45,848 nt of DNA. Source: JADHLK01 sp038131695 (GTDB taxonomy: Bacteria; Pseudomonadota; Alphaproteobacteria; Puniceispirillales; Puniceispirillaceae). This document shows, one piece after another, positions 1-8,708 of this stretch. How positions within the stretch are numbered: position 1 is the first letter of the stretch; every line of letters begins with the position of its first letter. The DNA lies in the NCBI GenBank assembly GCA_038131695.1, contig JAYPQA010000027.1, positions 1 through 45,848 of the forward strand. Direction: 5' to 3'. The position numbers and the translations under genes are program-made. Under the pieces are notes generated by a model. It made no database searches. It worked only from the letters and a program-made list of their open reading frames with translations, and was not told where the DNA came from.

Positions 1-1528
1 GATCAGCTGCGGGCTGACTGGTTGGGCTGTTATGGCCATCCCCATCGTGCGCACGCCCAATATTGATGCGCTGGCAGCCAGCGGCACCCGGTTCAGCCAA
101 TTTTTTGTTGCCTCTCCTGTTTGTATGCCGAATCGGGCCAGCCTGATGACCGGGCGCTATCCCAGCGTGCATGGGCTGCGCTATAATGGCTGTTTGCTCT
201 CGCATCGTGCGAATAGTTTTGTTGATGTGCTGAAAGCAGGCGGCTGGCGCACCGCCACCATCGGCAAGAGTCATCTCCAGCCCTTTACCGATCAAGAACC
301 GTTCAATCGCGGCACGGTTGCGACCGGCCCCATCAAGGAAGCCTGGCAGCCGGAGGAAGGCTCTTATGTTCTGGAAGAGCCGGCCACCTATGATGCTGAG
401 GGCCGCTTTGACTTTCCCACCCCTATTACGGCTTTGACCATGTCGATATGCAGACCGCACATGGTGATACGGCAGGCGGGCATTACCGGCAATGGTTTCG
501 TGACAAGCACCCGGACTGGCAGCAGCTGGTGGATCGCCAGAATGAATTGCCGCATAACTATACCTGCCCGCAGGCCTTTCGCACGCCGATCCCGGAAGAC
601 AGCTATCCCACCGCCTGGGTGCGGGACCGGGCAAAGGACTGGATACAGACCAGCGCAGCCGAGGCAGATCCCTTTTACGCCTTTGTGTCTTTTGCCGACC
701 CGCATCACCCGTTCAACCCGCCAGGCAAATATTGGGATATGTATGACCCGGATGATTTCGATATTCCGGTGCATTACAGCGATCACACAAATCCGCCGCC
801 GCCGCTGGAAAATGCCAAGAGCGATTTTGAGGCCGGGGTGATCCAGAAGATCAAGCAGATCAGCTTTATGGCTACCGATCAGCATATCCGCGAGGCGATG
901 GCGCTCAGCGCTGGCATGATCACAATGATCGACGATGCGATTGGCGAAATTGTCGAAACGCTGAAGCAGACCGGCCAATATGACAATACGGTGATCATCT
1001 TCAATTCTGATCATGGGGATTATCTGGGCGATTTTAACTTGTTGCTGAAAGGGGCCTGGCCAAAGGATTCCATCACCCGGGTGCCGATGATCTGGTCAGA
1101 CCCGGCCAGCCGCCAGGCAGGAGAAACCAAAGAGCTGGCCTCAACCGTGGATATTTCTGCAACCATTCTGGAACGGTCCGGAATGCTCCCCTATTACGGG
1201 ATGCAGGGCAAGAGCTTCCTGCCAACCCTGACGGAAGGGGCCCCGCATCGCGACAGGCTGTTGATCGAATTCAATGATAGTGGCCGGCGCATGGGCTTTC
1301 CGGAACCGGCCCGCGTGCGGGTGCTGGTCACCGAGGAATGGCATCTGGCCATCTATAAGGATCTGGAATGGGGTGAGCTCTATAACCGTTTGACAGACCC
1401 CAAGCCAGCTTCATAACCTTTTTGATGACCCGGATCATGCTGGCACAAAGGCCGAGCTGATGGCTCAGCTGGCGCATCTGCTGATTGGCCAGATGGATGA
1501 GAGTCCGCGCTCCACAAGGCTGGCCTGA
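1..1528 (+). CDS. Sulfatase, 5'-truncated and frameshifted
   Basis: This is a type I sulfatase (alkaline-phosphatase superfamily) that hydrolyses sulfate esters; the substrate is not predictable. The reading begins upstream of the window. Frame 1 at bases 1-42 gives DQLRADWLGCYGHP, a typical sulfatase N-terminal segment. An extra C near 38-44 moves it to the frame with RTPNIDALAASG and the active-site signature CMPNR (Cys codon 122-124; CxPxR, with Asn where Ser is commonest), followed by LMTGRYPSVHG. A missing base near 415-425 and an extra A near 1398-1404 break it again. Past the last shift the frame reads QLHNLFDDPDHAGTKAEL and ends at TGA 1526-1528. The metal-site motif FNSDHGDYLGD is intact near 1000-1030. 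Three single-base shifts in homopolymers with otherwise perfect family sequence point to sequencing error. Cys-to-formylglycine maturation is assumed from the family. Confidence 0.85.
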
Positions 1529-1554
1529 TCGGGCCTGAACTGATCGGGCCTGAA
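1525..1554. repeat. 15-bp perfect tandem duplication over the sulfatase stop codon
   Basis: The unit CTGATCGGGCCTGAA occurs twice back to back (1525-1539 and 1540-1554). The first copy contains the sulfatase TGA stop. A partial third copy (TCGGGC) follows. It is probably a replication-slippage duplication in the short intergenic spacer; no function is evident. Confidence 0.6.
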
Positions 1555-1581
1555 TCGGGCAGAAGACAGGGAAAGGCGTAA

Positions 1582-1971
1582 ATGGTAAAGGCAATCTATT
1601 CAAAAAAGGCAGGCCGGCATGAGGGGCCGATCCCGGCTGCTGCCATGCATCGCGGCCTGCTGATCACCTCTGGCATTTTCGGGCGCGATCCGGAAACTGA
1701 TATTTTCCCGGCTGATCCCGCCACCCAGATAGAAATGGCCTTTGATCAATTCCATGCGATTCTGGCAGAGGCCGGGGCCACGCCGCATGATGTGGTCAAG
1801 GCGGATTTGTATTTCACCGACAAGAAATACCGGGCGCTGGTCAATCCGATTTGGGAGAAAATCTGGCCCGATCCGGCGCATCGCCCGGCCCGCCATGCCC
1901 ATCAGGCCAGCTTGCCGGAGGGCTGCATTTTCCAGATTGTTGCAACTGCCATGCTGGCCTCAGACAGCTGA
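1582..1971 (+). CDS. RidA/YjgF/UK114-family protein
   Basis: This 129-aa protein has the length and pattern of RidA-family enamine/imine deaminases. The N-terminal part carries GLLITSGIFGRDPETD, the middle carries FHAILAEAGATPHDVVKADLYFTD, and the C-terminal part carries RPARHAHQASLPEGCIF, in which an Arg sits where RidA binds the carboxylate of its substrate. Family members hydrolyse reactive 2-aminoacrylate-type imines, but many Rid subfamilies have other or unknown substrates. The ATG at 1582 is preceded by a GGGAAAGG Shine-Dalgarno. It lies 53 bp after the sulfatase and overlaps the convergent transporter gene by 12 bp at the 3' ends. A second RidA-type gene lies at 12420-12821. Confidence 0.85.
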   Translation: MVKAIYSKKAGRHEGPIPAAAMHRGLLITSGIFGRDPETDIFPADPATQIEMAFDQFHAILAEAGATPHDVVKADLYFTDKKYRALVNPIWEKIWPDPAHRPARHAHQASLPEGCIFQIVATAMLASDS

Positions 1972-2868
1972 GCGGTTTTGGCGGCTGATGCGCGTTTCGC
2001 GGAACCAGATATAGATACCGGCCAGAATCACCAGGGCGGAACCGGCCAGCATCGCCGGATCAATCACCTCTTGCAAGACCAGCCCGCCTATCAGCAGCGA
2101 AAAGAGCAGCCGCGAATACCGGTAGGGGCTGACCACGGACAGCTCAGCGATACGGGTCGCATGGGTGACCATGAAATAGCCGATAGAGGCGGAAACCACC
2201 ATGGCCGCCAGAGACAGGCTGGCAGATAGGTGCGGCATCGCTGCCCCGCCAGAGATCGCCAGCATTCCGGCCCCGGTCACCGAAATGCCGAGCGAGGAAT
2301 AAAAGCTCAGCTGGCGCGAGGAAACAGGCTGCGGGCCGCCCAGACGGGCAATCTTGCGGGTCACAATATCGCGCAGGGCCATGCCCAGAACCGCCAGCAC
2401 GGCAAACAGGCTGCCAATATCAAAATCAGCACTGCCCGGGCGGATGATCAGCATCACCCCGGCAAAGCCAGCCAGCACGGAGCCAATACGGTGCGGGCCG
2501 ACGCGCTCTGCCAGAAACAAGGCTGCTCCCAGCGTTGTTACCAGCGGCAGCATCTGCAAAATTGCAGCCACCAGCGATAGCGGGGTCAGCGCCAGAGCCA
2601 GAAACAGGCCAAGCCCGGAGACCATCTCTCCCCCGATACGCAGCCAGAACAGCCTGCTGGCCAGCACCCGATGCCAAACCCCCTCGCGGGCGGCCAGAAC
2701 CAGAGCCAGATAAATCGCCCCGCTGCCCAGCCCCATGAACAGCATCACCTCACCAACCGGCAGCGAGCGGGCTGATAGTTTTAGGAACAAATCACCCAGC
2801 GACAAGCCGACCATGCCGCCGACCATCAGCGCGATACCGAATAGATTGCTACTTCGCTCAGACTTCAT
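1960..2868 (-). CDS. DMT-superfamily EamA transporter
   Basis: This inner-membrane protein of the drug/metabolite transporter superfamily consists of about ten hydrophobic segments arranged as two EamA repeats. The second repeat contains SIGYFMVTHATRIAELSVVSPYRYSR-type sequence before the last helices. Many relatives export amino acids, metabolites or nucleotides; the substrate cannot be read here. I chose ATG 2868 (MKSERSSNLFG, about 302 aa), which puts the first helix close to the N-terminus. A TTG at 2925 would add 19 hydrophilic residues and overlap the upstream permease gene. The gene is 25 bp downstream of the permease, so it is probably co-transcribed with it. It might export a metabolite of the compound imported by that system, which is inference. 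Confidence 0.8.
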   Translation of the reverse strand: MKSERSSNLFGIALMVGGMVGLSLGDLFLKLSARSLPVGEVMLFMGLGSGAIYLALVLAAREGVWHRVLASRLFWLRIGGEMVSGLGLFLALALTPLSLVAAILQMLPLVTTLGAALFLAERVGPHRIGSVLAGFAGVMLIIRPGSADFDIGSLFAVLAVLGMALRDIVTRKIARLGGPQPVSSRQLSFYSSLGISVTGAGMLAISGGAAMPHLSASLSLAAMVVSASIGYFMVTHATRIAELSVVSPYRYSRLLFSLLIGGLVLQEVIDPAMLAGSALVILAGIYIWFRETRISRQNRSAV

Positions 2869-2893
2869 GCGCCGGGGTTCGGCAAGGGGCTTG

Positions 2894-3565
2894 TCATCTC
2901 CGCTCCTGTTTGAATTTTTCCTCAAGCAACGCCACCAGCCGGACGGCGGGAAGCAAAAAACACAGATACAGCAAGGCGGCGGCTATCAGCGGGGAGGGGT
3001 TGGCCACCAGCGCCTGGGCATCGGTTGCCTGTTTCAGCAAATCCGGCATCGCAACAACCGAGGCCAGCGAGGTGTCCTTGGCAATCGCCACACAATTAGA
3101 TGTATGCGGCGGCAGCGCAACGCGCAAGGCCTGCGGCAGAATAACCCGCCGCATGGTCACCCAAAAGGGCAGGCCGATGGATTTTGCCGCCTCTAACTGG
3201 CCCGCCGGTATCGCCAAAATGCCGGCGCGCACCACCTCTGCGGTAAAGGCGGAAAAGACCAGCCCCAGCGCCAGCGCGGCTGAGGCAAAACTGTCCAGCC
3301 TGATCCCCATGAAGGGCAGCGCATAATAGACCAGTATCAGCAGAACCAATATCGGTATCGCACGGAACAGATCGATAAAGGCGATGGCCAGCCAATTTAG
3401 CGGCCGCGGCGCATAGAGGCGCACCAGACAAACAGCAACCCCGCCAATTCCGCCCCCGATAATGGTGGTCAGCGACAGCAGCACCGTATTGCCGACCCCT
3501 GCCAGCAATAAGGGCCAGGTGCGCACAATCACCGGCCAGTTAAAAAAAGTATCAATAAAATCCAT
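2894..3565 (-). CDS. Polar amino-acid ABC transporter permease (HisM/GlnP type)
   Basis: This 223-aa inner-membrane permease has the usual length and hydrophobic profile of the HisMQ/GlnP family. The N-terminal region matches TWPLLLAGVGNTVLLS, the family pattern that precedes the first core helix. The coupling segment reads EAAKSIGLPFWVTMRRVILP, which is the EAA loop that contacts the ATPase. It should pair with the binding protein encoded upstream at 3719-4507. A terminator-like hairpin lies between the two genes, so the permease is probably expressed at a lower level. No cognate ATP-binding subunit and no second permease is found in the window; a homodimer with an ATPase encoded elsewhere is possible. 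Confidence 0.88.
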   Translation of the reverse strand: MDFIDTFFNWPVIVRTWPLLLAGVGNTVLLSLTTIIGGGIGGVAVCLVRLYAPRPLNWLAIAFIDLFRAIPILVLLILVYYALPFMGIRLDSFASAALALGLVFSAFTAEVVRAGILAIPAGQLEAAKSIGLPFWVTMRRVILPQALRVALPPHTSNCVAIAKDTSLASVVAMPDLLKQATDAQALVANPSPLIAAALLYLCFLLPAVRLVALLEEKFKQERR

Positions 3566-3647
3566 CTGCTCCCAGCTCTCTTATATGACAGCCTTGCCGC
3601 CTTTGGCCAAAACGGCCAGATAAAAATGACCAAACAATAAGAACCAG

Positions 3648-3682
3648 AAAAAACAGGCTGGCAGAAAAATCCGGCCAGCCTG
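3648..3682 (-). terminator. Intrinsic terminator after binding-protein gene
   Basis: Read on the minus strand, CAGGCTGGC pairs with GCCAGCCTG (3682-3674 with 3662-3654) around an 11-nt loop and is followed by six T residues (3653-3648). It sits between the binding-protein and permease genes and probably attenuates rather than fully stops transcription. Confidence 0.7.
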
Positions 3683-3718
3683 GTGTTATCTTGTCTGCCA
3701 GTCAGTGACCAGCTGGCC

Positions 3719-4507
3719 TTACATCGCCTTTGGTATCGGCAGCACGGTCACCGTAGATGTGCCGGAACCGGGCTTTGTCTCCAGCCATTTTTCATGGATT
3801 TTTGCCAGCGTGCCATCCCGCTTGATATCTGAGATGGCGGCATTGACCTTCTCCAGCCAGGGGGAGCCTTTAGGCATCATAATCCCGTAGCGGTCGCCGG
3901 TCACAATCCGGTGCGTAACGCCAACACCATTCATATTAGCTGTGGCATATTCCAGACCCAGATAATCAGAGACACCGGCATCCAGACGGCCATTTTGCAC
4001 ATCCAGCAGCAGGCCCTGATAATCAGGATAGGACCGGTAATCAGAAAAGCCGAGCTTTGCCTGATTTGCCTTGGCCCATTTTTCCCCGGTTGAACTGGCC
4101 AGCGCCCCGACCACCTTGCCCTTCAAGGCCTGCTCGCTATTCGGCCCGCCCGTGCGGGCAACCAGCGCCATGTCCGAATCAAAATAGCCTTGCGTGAAGG
4201 CTTGGTTCTGCAACCGCTCATTGGTGATGGTGATGGTGGAAATAGCCATATCTATCCGACCGGAACTGGTCGCTGCAAAAAGCGCCTGAAAGCCCAGATT
4301 CTGGATATTGAGATCGACATTGATCCGGCTGGCGATCTCTTTGACCAAATCAACCTCAAAGCCGACAAATTCATTTTGATCATTCTTATATTCCCAAGGC
4401 GGGTTGGTCGGATAGGCACCAACTTCCAAAGTTTCTGCCCGTGCCAGCCCGGTCATGATCATGACAGCTGCCAGCATAATTGCGGTGATTTGCAGAATTC
4501 GCATCAT
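3719..4507 (-). CDS. Periplasmic polar amino-acid-binding protein (SBP family 3)
   Basis: This is a secreted solute-binding protein of the bacterial extracellular solute-binding family 3. The start ATG at 4507 follows a GAGGGGGT Shine-Dalgarno; a longer frame upstream to 4603 is not needed. The N-terminus has a signal peptide (MRILQITAIMLAAVMIM, then a predicted cleavage near GLARA-E). The mature part begins TLEVGAYPTNPPWEYKND and contains GFEVDLVKEIASRI and the ligand-binding hallmark FQALFAATSSGRIDMAIS, followed by a second-lobe DYQGLLLDVQNGRLDAGVSD. Polar or aromatic amino acids are typical ligands. It is the first gene of a minus-strand unit with the permease and DMT exporter. Confidence 0.88.
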   Translation of the reverse strand: MMRILQITAIMLAAVMIMTGLARAETLEVGAYPTNPPWEYKNDQNEFVGFEVDLVKEIASRINVDLNIQNLGFQALFAATSSGRIDMAISTITITNERLQNQAFTQGYFDSDMALVARTGGPNSEQALKGKVVGALASSTGEKWAKANQAKLGFSDYRSYPDYQGLLLDVQNGRLDAGVSDYLGLEYATANMNGVGVTHRIVTGDRYGIMMPKGSPWLEKVNAAISDIKRDGTLAKIHEKWLETKPGSGTSTVTVLPIPKAM

Positions 4508-4605
4508 TCTACCCCCTCTTTCTCTCAGTAAACTCAGGCATTCAAGCCCGCAGAGGACTAGTCTAGAATATTTTAAGAGATGCGCCAAACCAAAAACTTG
4601 CAAAA

Positions 4606-5112
4606 ATGAAAAAACTTGTAAATTTACATTTTACACGCGCCGCAAATCAAGTAACATCAATCAAAAGGTCAGATTTGGGGGGAAAGAATTTGGCAGGAAC
4701 AGATGGCAGCCAAATTGCTGGCCGGGACGGCTCTCGGAATGATTCTCGGGATGATTCTCGGGATGATTCTTTTGAACTATATGATCTGAAGATAGAAGTT
4801 GTGGCCGGTGACAAGCCGATGGTCTGTGATCATCAGCTGGGCGATATTTTCTATCTGCAAGGGGAGATGCTGATCTTTCCGCCAGAGGGCCGCCAGCGCT
4901 TTCCGCTCTATCCGCTGGCCGCTTTGTTGCCGCTCTTGCCCGCCAAGCAGCGCCAGACCCATCCCCATGACTGGATGACCACAGATACCGATATTGCCTG
5001 TCCCGACCCGCATTGTGGCGCGCTTTTTCGCATTACCCGGCAACAGAAGCGCCGCTTCAGCCATGCCGAAACCACCCGGGTGCCATTGCCTGGCAAGGAG
5101 AGTGAGCTTTGA
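4606..5112 (+). CDS. TIGR04076-like small protein
   Basis: The C-terminal ~115 residues match my memory of the TIGR04076 family, whose function is unknown: YDLKIEVVAGDKPMVC near the start of the domain, GDIFYLQGEMLIFPPEG in the middle, and the end signature ACPDPHCGALFRI. The ATG at 4606 gives 168 aa, but the first 28 codons are AT-rich and unlike the family. A TTG at 4690 with a GGGGGGAAAG sequence upstream is a credible alternative start (140 aa). A 12-bp repeat encodes an SRDD-rich linker before the domain. The stop overlaps the TTG start of the aldo/keto reductase (TTGA), so the two are translationally coupled. Function unknown. Confidence 0.6.
   Translation: MKKLVNLHFTRAANQVTSIKRSDLGGKNLAGTDGSQIAGRDGSRNDSRDDSRDDSFELYDLKIEVVAGDKPMVCDHQLGDIFYLQGEMLIFPPEGRQRFPLYPLAALLPLLPAKQRQTHPHDWMTTDTDIACPDPHCGALFRITRQQKRRFSHAETTRVPLPGKESEL
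4733..4768. repeat. Three 12-bp in-frame tandem repeats (SRDD linker)
   Basis: The unit CTCGGGATGATT is present three times in a row (first copy CTCGGAATGATT). Since 12 is a multiple of three it encodes repeated S-R-D/N-D residues and can vary in number without breaking the frame. It forms a polar linker just before the conserved domain of the TIGR04076-like protein. Confidence 0.75.
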
Positions 5113-6145
5113 ACAGCTTGCCGCAGATTGATTTGGCTGAGGGCTATCGGATTTCGCGCCTGATAAAGGGCGGCTGGCAGCTGGCCGGCGATCATGGCCC
5201 GGTTGAGCCGGCCCGCGCGATAGAGGATATGCTGGCTTTTTTTGATGCCGGATTTCTGGCCTATGATTGCGCCGATATCTATACCGGGGTTGAGGAAATG
5301 CTGGGCCGGTTTCTGGCGGAGCTGGGAAACAGGCGCGGGGCCGCCGCGGCGGCTTCGGTGAAAATCCATACTAAATGCGTGCCGGATATTGCCTTGCTGG
5401 GCCGCTTGCAGAAATCTGATCTGGCCAGCACCATTGATCGCTCGCTGCACCGGCTGGGCCGGGAGCGGCTTGATCTGGTCCAGTTTCATTGGTGGGATAC
5501 TGATCAGCCAGGCTGGCAGGAGGCGATAGGCTGGCTGGATGAGCTGCGCCGGGACGGCAAGATAGACCGGCTGGGGGTGACCAATTTTGACGGGGCGCAT
5601 CTGGCGGCTCTGGGCCGCATTGCCCCGATCACCTCTGCCCAGGTGCAATTCTCGCTGCTGGATCGCAGGCCCCTTCAATGACATGGCAGGAGATTGCGGC
5701 CGCCCAGCAAACCCATCTTCTGGCCTATGGGGTGCTGGCTGGCGGCTTTTTTGCGGAAAGCTGGCTGGGCCAGCCCGATCCCGGCTTTCAATTTGCCAAC
5801 CGCTCTTTGATCAAATATCGCCTGATTATAGAAGAATTTGGCGGTTGGGATCTGTTCCAGACGCTGCTGGAGGCGCTGAACCGGCTGGCTGGCAAGCATG
5901 GGGCTGATATTGCCTCTGTCACCATCCGGGCGATGCTGGATGAGGCAGCAGTCAGCGCGGCGATTATTGGCGCGCGCTATGCTGATCGGCTGGACAAGAC
6001 GCTGCGCGCCTTTGCCATCGCGCTGGATAGTGAGGATCGCGCCGCTCTGGCTGCCGTGCTGGCCCAGGCAACCGGCCCGTCTGGCCCGGTCTATGGGCTG
6101 GAGCGGGATCGCGACAGGTCTGCATGGCCGCATTATGAAATATAA
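5109..6145 (+). CDS. Aldo/keto reductase, one frameshift
   Basis: This is a cytosolic NAD(P)-dependent aldo/keto reductase. The first part contains YDCADIYTGVEEMLG (catalytic Asp and Tyr), KIHTKC (active-site Lys region), LDLVQFHWWD (His) and LGVTNFDGAHL. The open frame stops at 5681 just after LLDRRPLQ. The remainder continues in another frame from about 5678 as TWQEIAAAQQTHLLAYG, LAGGFF and SVTIRAMLDEAAVSAAIIGAR to 6145. The two halves join exactly as in an intact AKR of about 345 aa, so a single base was probably lost near 5660-5680, either a sequencing error or a recent mutation. TTG 5109 has GGAG upstream and overlaps the previous stop. It precedes the Liv transporter by 48 bp. Substrate unknown. 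Confidence 0.8.
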
Positions 6146-6193
6146 TCTCAATCAGGGCGATCAGTCACTGGCCGCCGAAAAGGAGCCGGTATA

Positions 6194-6973
6194 ATGACCC
6201 GTTCGGGTATCTCCCCCTTGCTGCAGCTGACCGGGCTGGCCAAGCATTTTGGCGGTTTTGCAGCGGTTGAGAATGTCAGCTTCTCACTGCCGCGCGGTGC
6301 GATTGGCGGGCTGATTGGGCCAAACGGGGCTGGCAAGACGACCTTGTTCAATATGCTGGCCGGGCTGCTGGGCCCGGATGCAGGCCAGGTGCTGCTGGAC
6401 GGGCAGGATATAACCGGCCAGCCGCCGCACCGGGGTTTTGCCAGCGGGCTGGCGCGCAGCTTTCAGATACCGCGCCCCTTTGCTGAGATGAGCGTGCTGG
6501 AAAATGTGATGATGGTGCCTGCCAGCCAGTCCGGAGAACAGTTCTGGCAGAATTGGGTGGCCGCTGGCCGGGTGGCGGCCGAGGAGCGGGCGGTGCGTGA
6601 AAAGGCGCTGGAAGTGATCGCCTTTTGCGGGCTGGAGCGGGTGCGCGCTGATCTGGCCAATACGCTGTCCGGCGGGCAGATGAAATTGCTGGAGCTGGCC
6701 CGCGTTCTGATGTCGGATCCGAAAATTATCCTGCTGGATGAACCGGCGGCCGGGGTGAATCCGGCCTTGCTGGACACGATTATTGACAAGATTGAACAGC
6801 TCAATGCGCGCGGCTACAGCTTTCTGATTATCGAACATAATATGGATATGGTGATGTCCTTGTGCGATCCGGTCTTTGTCATGGCCCAGGGGCAGCTGAT
6901 TTTCAGCGGCCGGGCGGAAGCGGCGCAAAGGGATCGCGCCGTTCTGGATGCCTATCTGGGAGACCCGCAATGA
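6194..6973 (+). CDS. livG: Branched-chain-type ABC transporter ATPase LivG
   Basis: This 259-aa protein is the LivG-type ATPase of a HAAT-family importer, peripheral on the inner face of the membrane. It shows Walker A GPNGAGKTT, the LivG-typical GLARSFQIPRPFAEMSVLENV segment, signature LSGGQMKLLELARVL, Walker B IILLDEPAAGVNP and the H-loop IIEHNMD. ATG 6194 follows AAAAGGAG. Its stop overlaps the start of the next ATPase gene (ATGA at 6970-6973). It opens a livG-F-H-M unit followed by an oxidase and the binding protein. HAAT systems carry branched amino acids, urea, amides or aromatic acids, so the substrate is left open. Confidence 0.93.
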   Translation: MTRSGISPLLQLTGLAKHFGGFAAVENVSFSLPRGAIGGLIGPNGAGKTTLFNMLAGLLGPDAGQVLLDGQDITGQPPHRGFASGLARSFQIPRPFAEMSVLENVMMVPASQSGEQFWQNWVAAGRVAAEERAVREKALEVIAFCGLERVRADLANTLSGGQMKLLELARVLMSDPKIILLDEPAAGVNPALLDTIIDKIEQLNARGYSFLIIEHNMDMVMSLCDPVFVMAQGQLIFSGRAEAAQRDRAVLDAYLGDPQ

Positions 6974-7800
6974 GTCGGCAGACACAAAAACCGGTTTTGA
7001 GCGCGTCCGGGATAGTCGCTGGCTATCGCCCGGACCTGCCGATCCTGCATGGGGTGGAGGTCGCGGTCAAGGCAGGCGAGGTGGCCACCATTATCGGCCC
7101 GAACGGGGCAGGCAAATCCACGCTGATCAAGGCGGTTGCCGGTCTGGTTGCGATCAGCGCCGGCACGGTTCTGCTGGATGACCGGGAAATTACCGGCCAG
7201 CCCGCCCATCAGCTGGCCAGGCTGGGGGCCGGCTTTGTGCCGCAGACAGGCAATGTCTTTGCCAGCCTGACGATACAGGAAAATCTGGTTCTGGGCGGTA
7301 TCGGCCTGAACCGGGCAGAGGCGCTGGCCCGCATCAAGGAGATTTACCAACGCTATCCGATGCTGGGCGAGAAGCGGCATGACAAGGCGGCGACCCTGTC
7401 CGGCGGGCAACGCCAGATATTGGCGGTGGCGCGCGTGCTGATCATGCGCCCGCGGCTGATTCTGCTGGATGAGCCGACCGCCGGGCTGTCCCCGATGGCG
7501 GCAGCTGAATTATTCCAGCTGGTGCGCGCGCTGGCCGCAGATGGGGCGGCTATTTTGATGGTTGAGCAAAATGCCCGGGCCGCGCTGAAAATATCAGATA
7601 CCGGCTTTGTGCTGGCCGAGGGGCAGAACCGGTTATCTGGCCCGGCCGCCGATCTGCTGGCCGATGCCAAGGTCGGGCAGATTTTCCTTGGCCAGCGCAC
7701 AAAGGCAAAAAAGGCAGCCAAAAAAGCGGGGCAAAAACCGGTGAAAAAAGCGGCAAAAAAAGCGGCTCGCAAAACCAGCAAGAAGGGGGCGAAAGGCTGA
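6970..7800 (+). CDS. livF: ABC transporter ATPase LivF with Lys/Ala-rich C-terminal tail
   Basis: This 276-aa protein is the LivF-type ATPase paired with the preceding LivG. Residues 1-239 are a normal LivF: Walker A GPNGAGKST, signature LSGGQRQILAVARVL, Walker B ILLDEPTAGLSP and H-loop region MVEQNARAAL. Residues about 240-276 are an added basic tail in which AAKKA-like units recur and about 14 of the last 33 residues are Lys. It resembles histone H1/AlgP-like tails rather than any part of an ABC ATPase. ATG 6970 overlaps the LivG stop. A longer upstream reading (to 6862) lies within livG and is rejected. The tail may bind anionic lipid or nucleic acid, which is speculation. Confidence 0.92.
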   Translation: MSRQTQKPVLSASGIVAGYRPDLPILHGVEVAVKAGEVATIIGPNGAGKSTLIKAVAGLVAISAGTVLLDDREITGQPAHQLARLGAGFVPQTGNVFASLTIQENLVLGGIGLNRAEALARIKEIYQRYPMLGEKRHDKAATLSGGQRQILAVARVLIMRPRLILLDEPTAGLSPMAAAELFQLVRALAADGAAILMVEQNARAALKISDTGFVLAEGQNRLSGPAADLLADAKVGQIFLGQRTKAKKAAKKAGQKPVKKAAKKAARKTSKKGAKG

Positions 7801-8708
7801 TGTTTATGCAGCATTTGGCAGATGGCATCCTGTCCGGGGCGATTGTCGCGCTGGGGGCGATTGGCCTCAGCTTTACCATGAAGATTTTGCGCTTTGCCAA
7901 TTTCTCGCATTCTGAATTATTGACCTGGGGCGGTTATCTGGCGCTGATTTTCCTGGCTTTTGCAGGCAGTTTTGCTGATTTGTCAGCCAGCAATATCGGC
8001 CCGTTTTCCTTTGGCTGGCCGATGCTGTTTGCGATGCTGGGGTCCGCGCTGGCCACCTCCTTGCTGGCGGTGCTGCTGCATTATCTGGTCTTTCGCCGGC
8101 TGGCCCGCACGGCTGGCCATATGACGCTGGTCTTTGCCAGTTTCGGGATTGCCCTGCTGCTGCGCCATCTGGTGCTGCTCTTTTGGGGGCATGATCCGAT
8201 CTATTATTCCAATGAGCTGCAATTTGCCATTCTGATACCCGGCGGGGCGCGGGTGATGCCGGATCAGGTGTTTTTGCTGGGGCTGACGATTTTGGTGGTG
8301 GTGTTCCTGCATCTGTTCCTGACCCGCAGCCGCACCGGCATTGCCATGCGCGGCGTGGCAGAAAATCCGGAACTGGCCCGCATCACCGGGGTCAATGTGG
8401 ATTGGATTATCATCTGGGTTTGGGTTATCGGGGCCAGCGGGGCGGCGATTTCCGGGGTGCTTTACGGGCTGACCGTGCAGCTGCGCCCGGAGCTGGGCTT
8501 CAGCCTGATTCTGCCGCTCTTTGCAGCCGCGATTCTGGGCGGGGCCGGCAGCCTATATGGCGCGGTTCTGGGCGGGCTGATAGTCGGGCTGTCGGAAAAT
8601 CTCTCGGTCATGGTGATCCCGTCAACCTTCAAGCCGGCTGTTCCGTTCCTGCTGATATTGGTGATTTTATATTTCCGCCCTGACGGTATGTTTGGAGAGC
8701 GCAAATGA
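7800..8708 (+). CDS. livH: Branched-chain-type ABC permease LivH
   Basis: This 302-aa hydrophobic protein is the LivH-type permease of the importer. It carries the family segments GAIGLSFTMKILRFANFSHSE near the N-terminus, RTGIAMRGVAENPELARITGV in the cytoplasmic coupling region, AAAILGGAGSLYGAVLGGL near the end and the terminal YFRPDGMFGERK that marks LivH/LivM proteins. Its ATG overlaps the LivF stop by one base (TGATG) and its own stop overlaps the livM start (ATGA). It should form a heterodimer with LivM. Confidence 0.93.
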   Translation: MFMQHLADGILSGAIVALGAIGLSFTMKILRFANFSHSELLTWGGYLALIFLAFAGSFADLSASNIGPFSFGWPMLFAMLGSALATSLLAVLLHYLVFRRLARTAGHMTLVFASFGIALLLRHLVLLFWGHDPIYYSNELQFAILIPGGARVMPDQVFLLGLTILVVVFLHLFLTRSRTGIAMRGVAENPELARITGVNVDWIIIWVWVIGASGAAISGVLYGLTVQLRPELGFSLILPLFAAAILGGAGSLYGAVLGGLIVGLSENLSVMVIPSTFKPAVPFLLILVILYFRPDGMFGERK

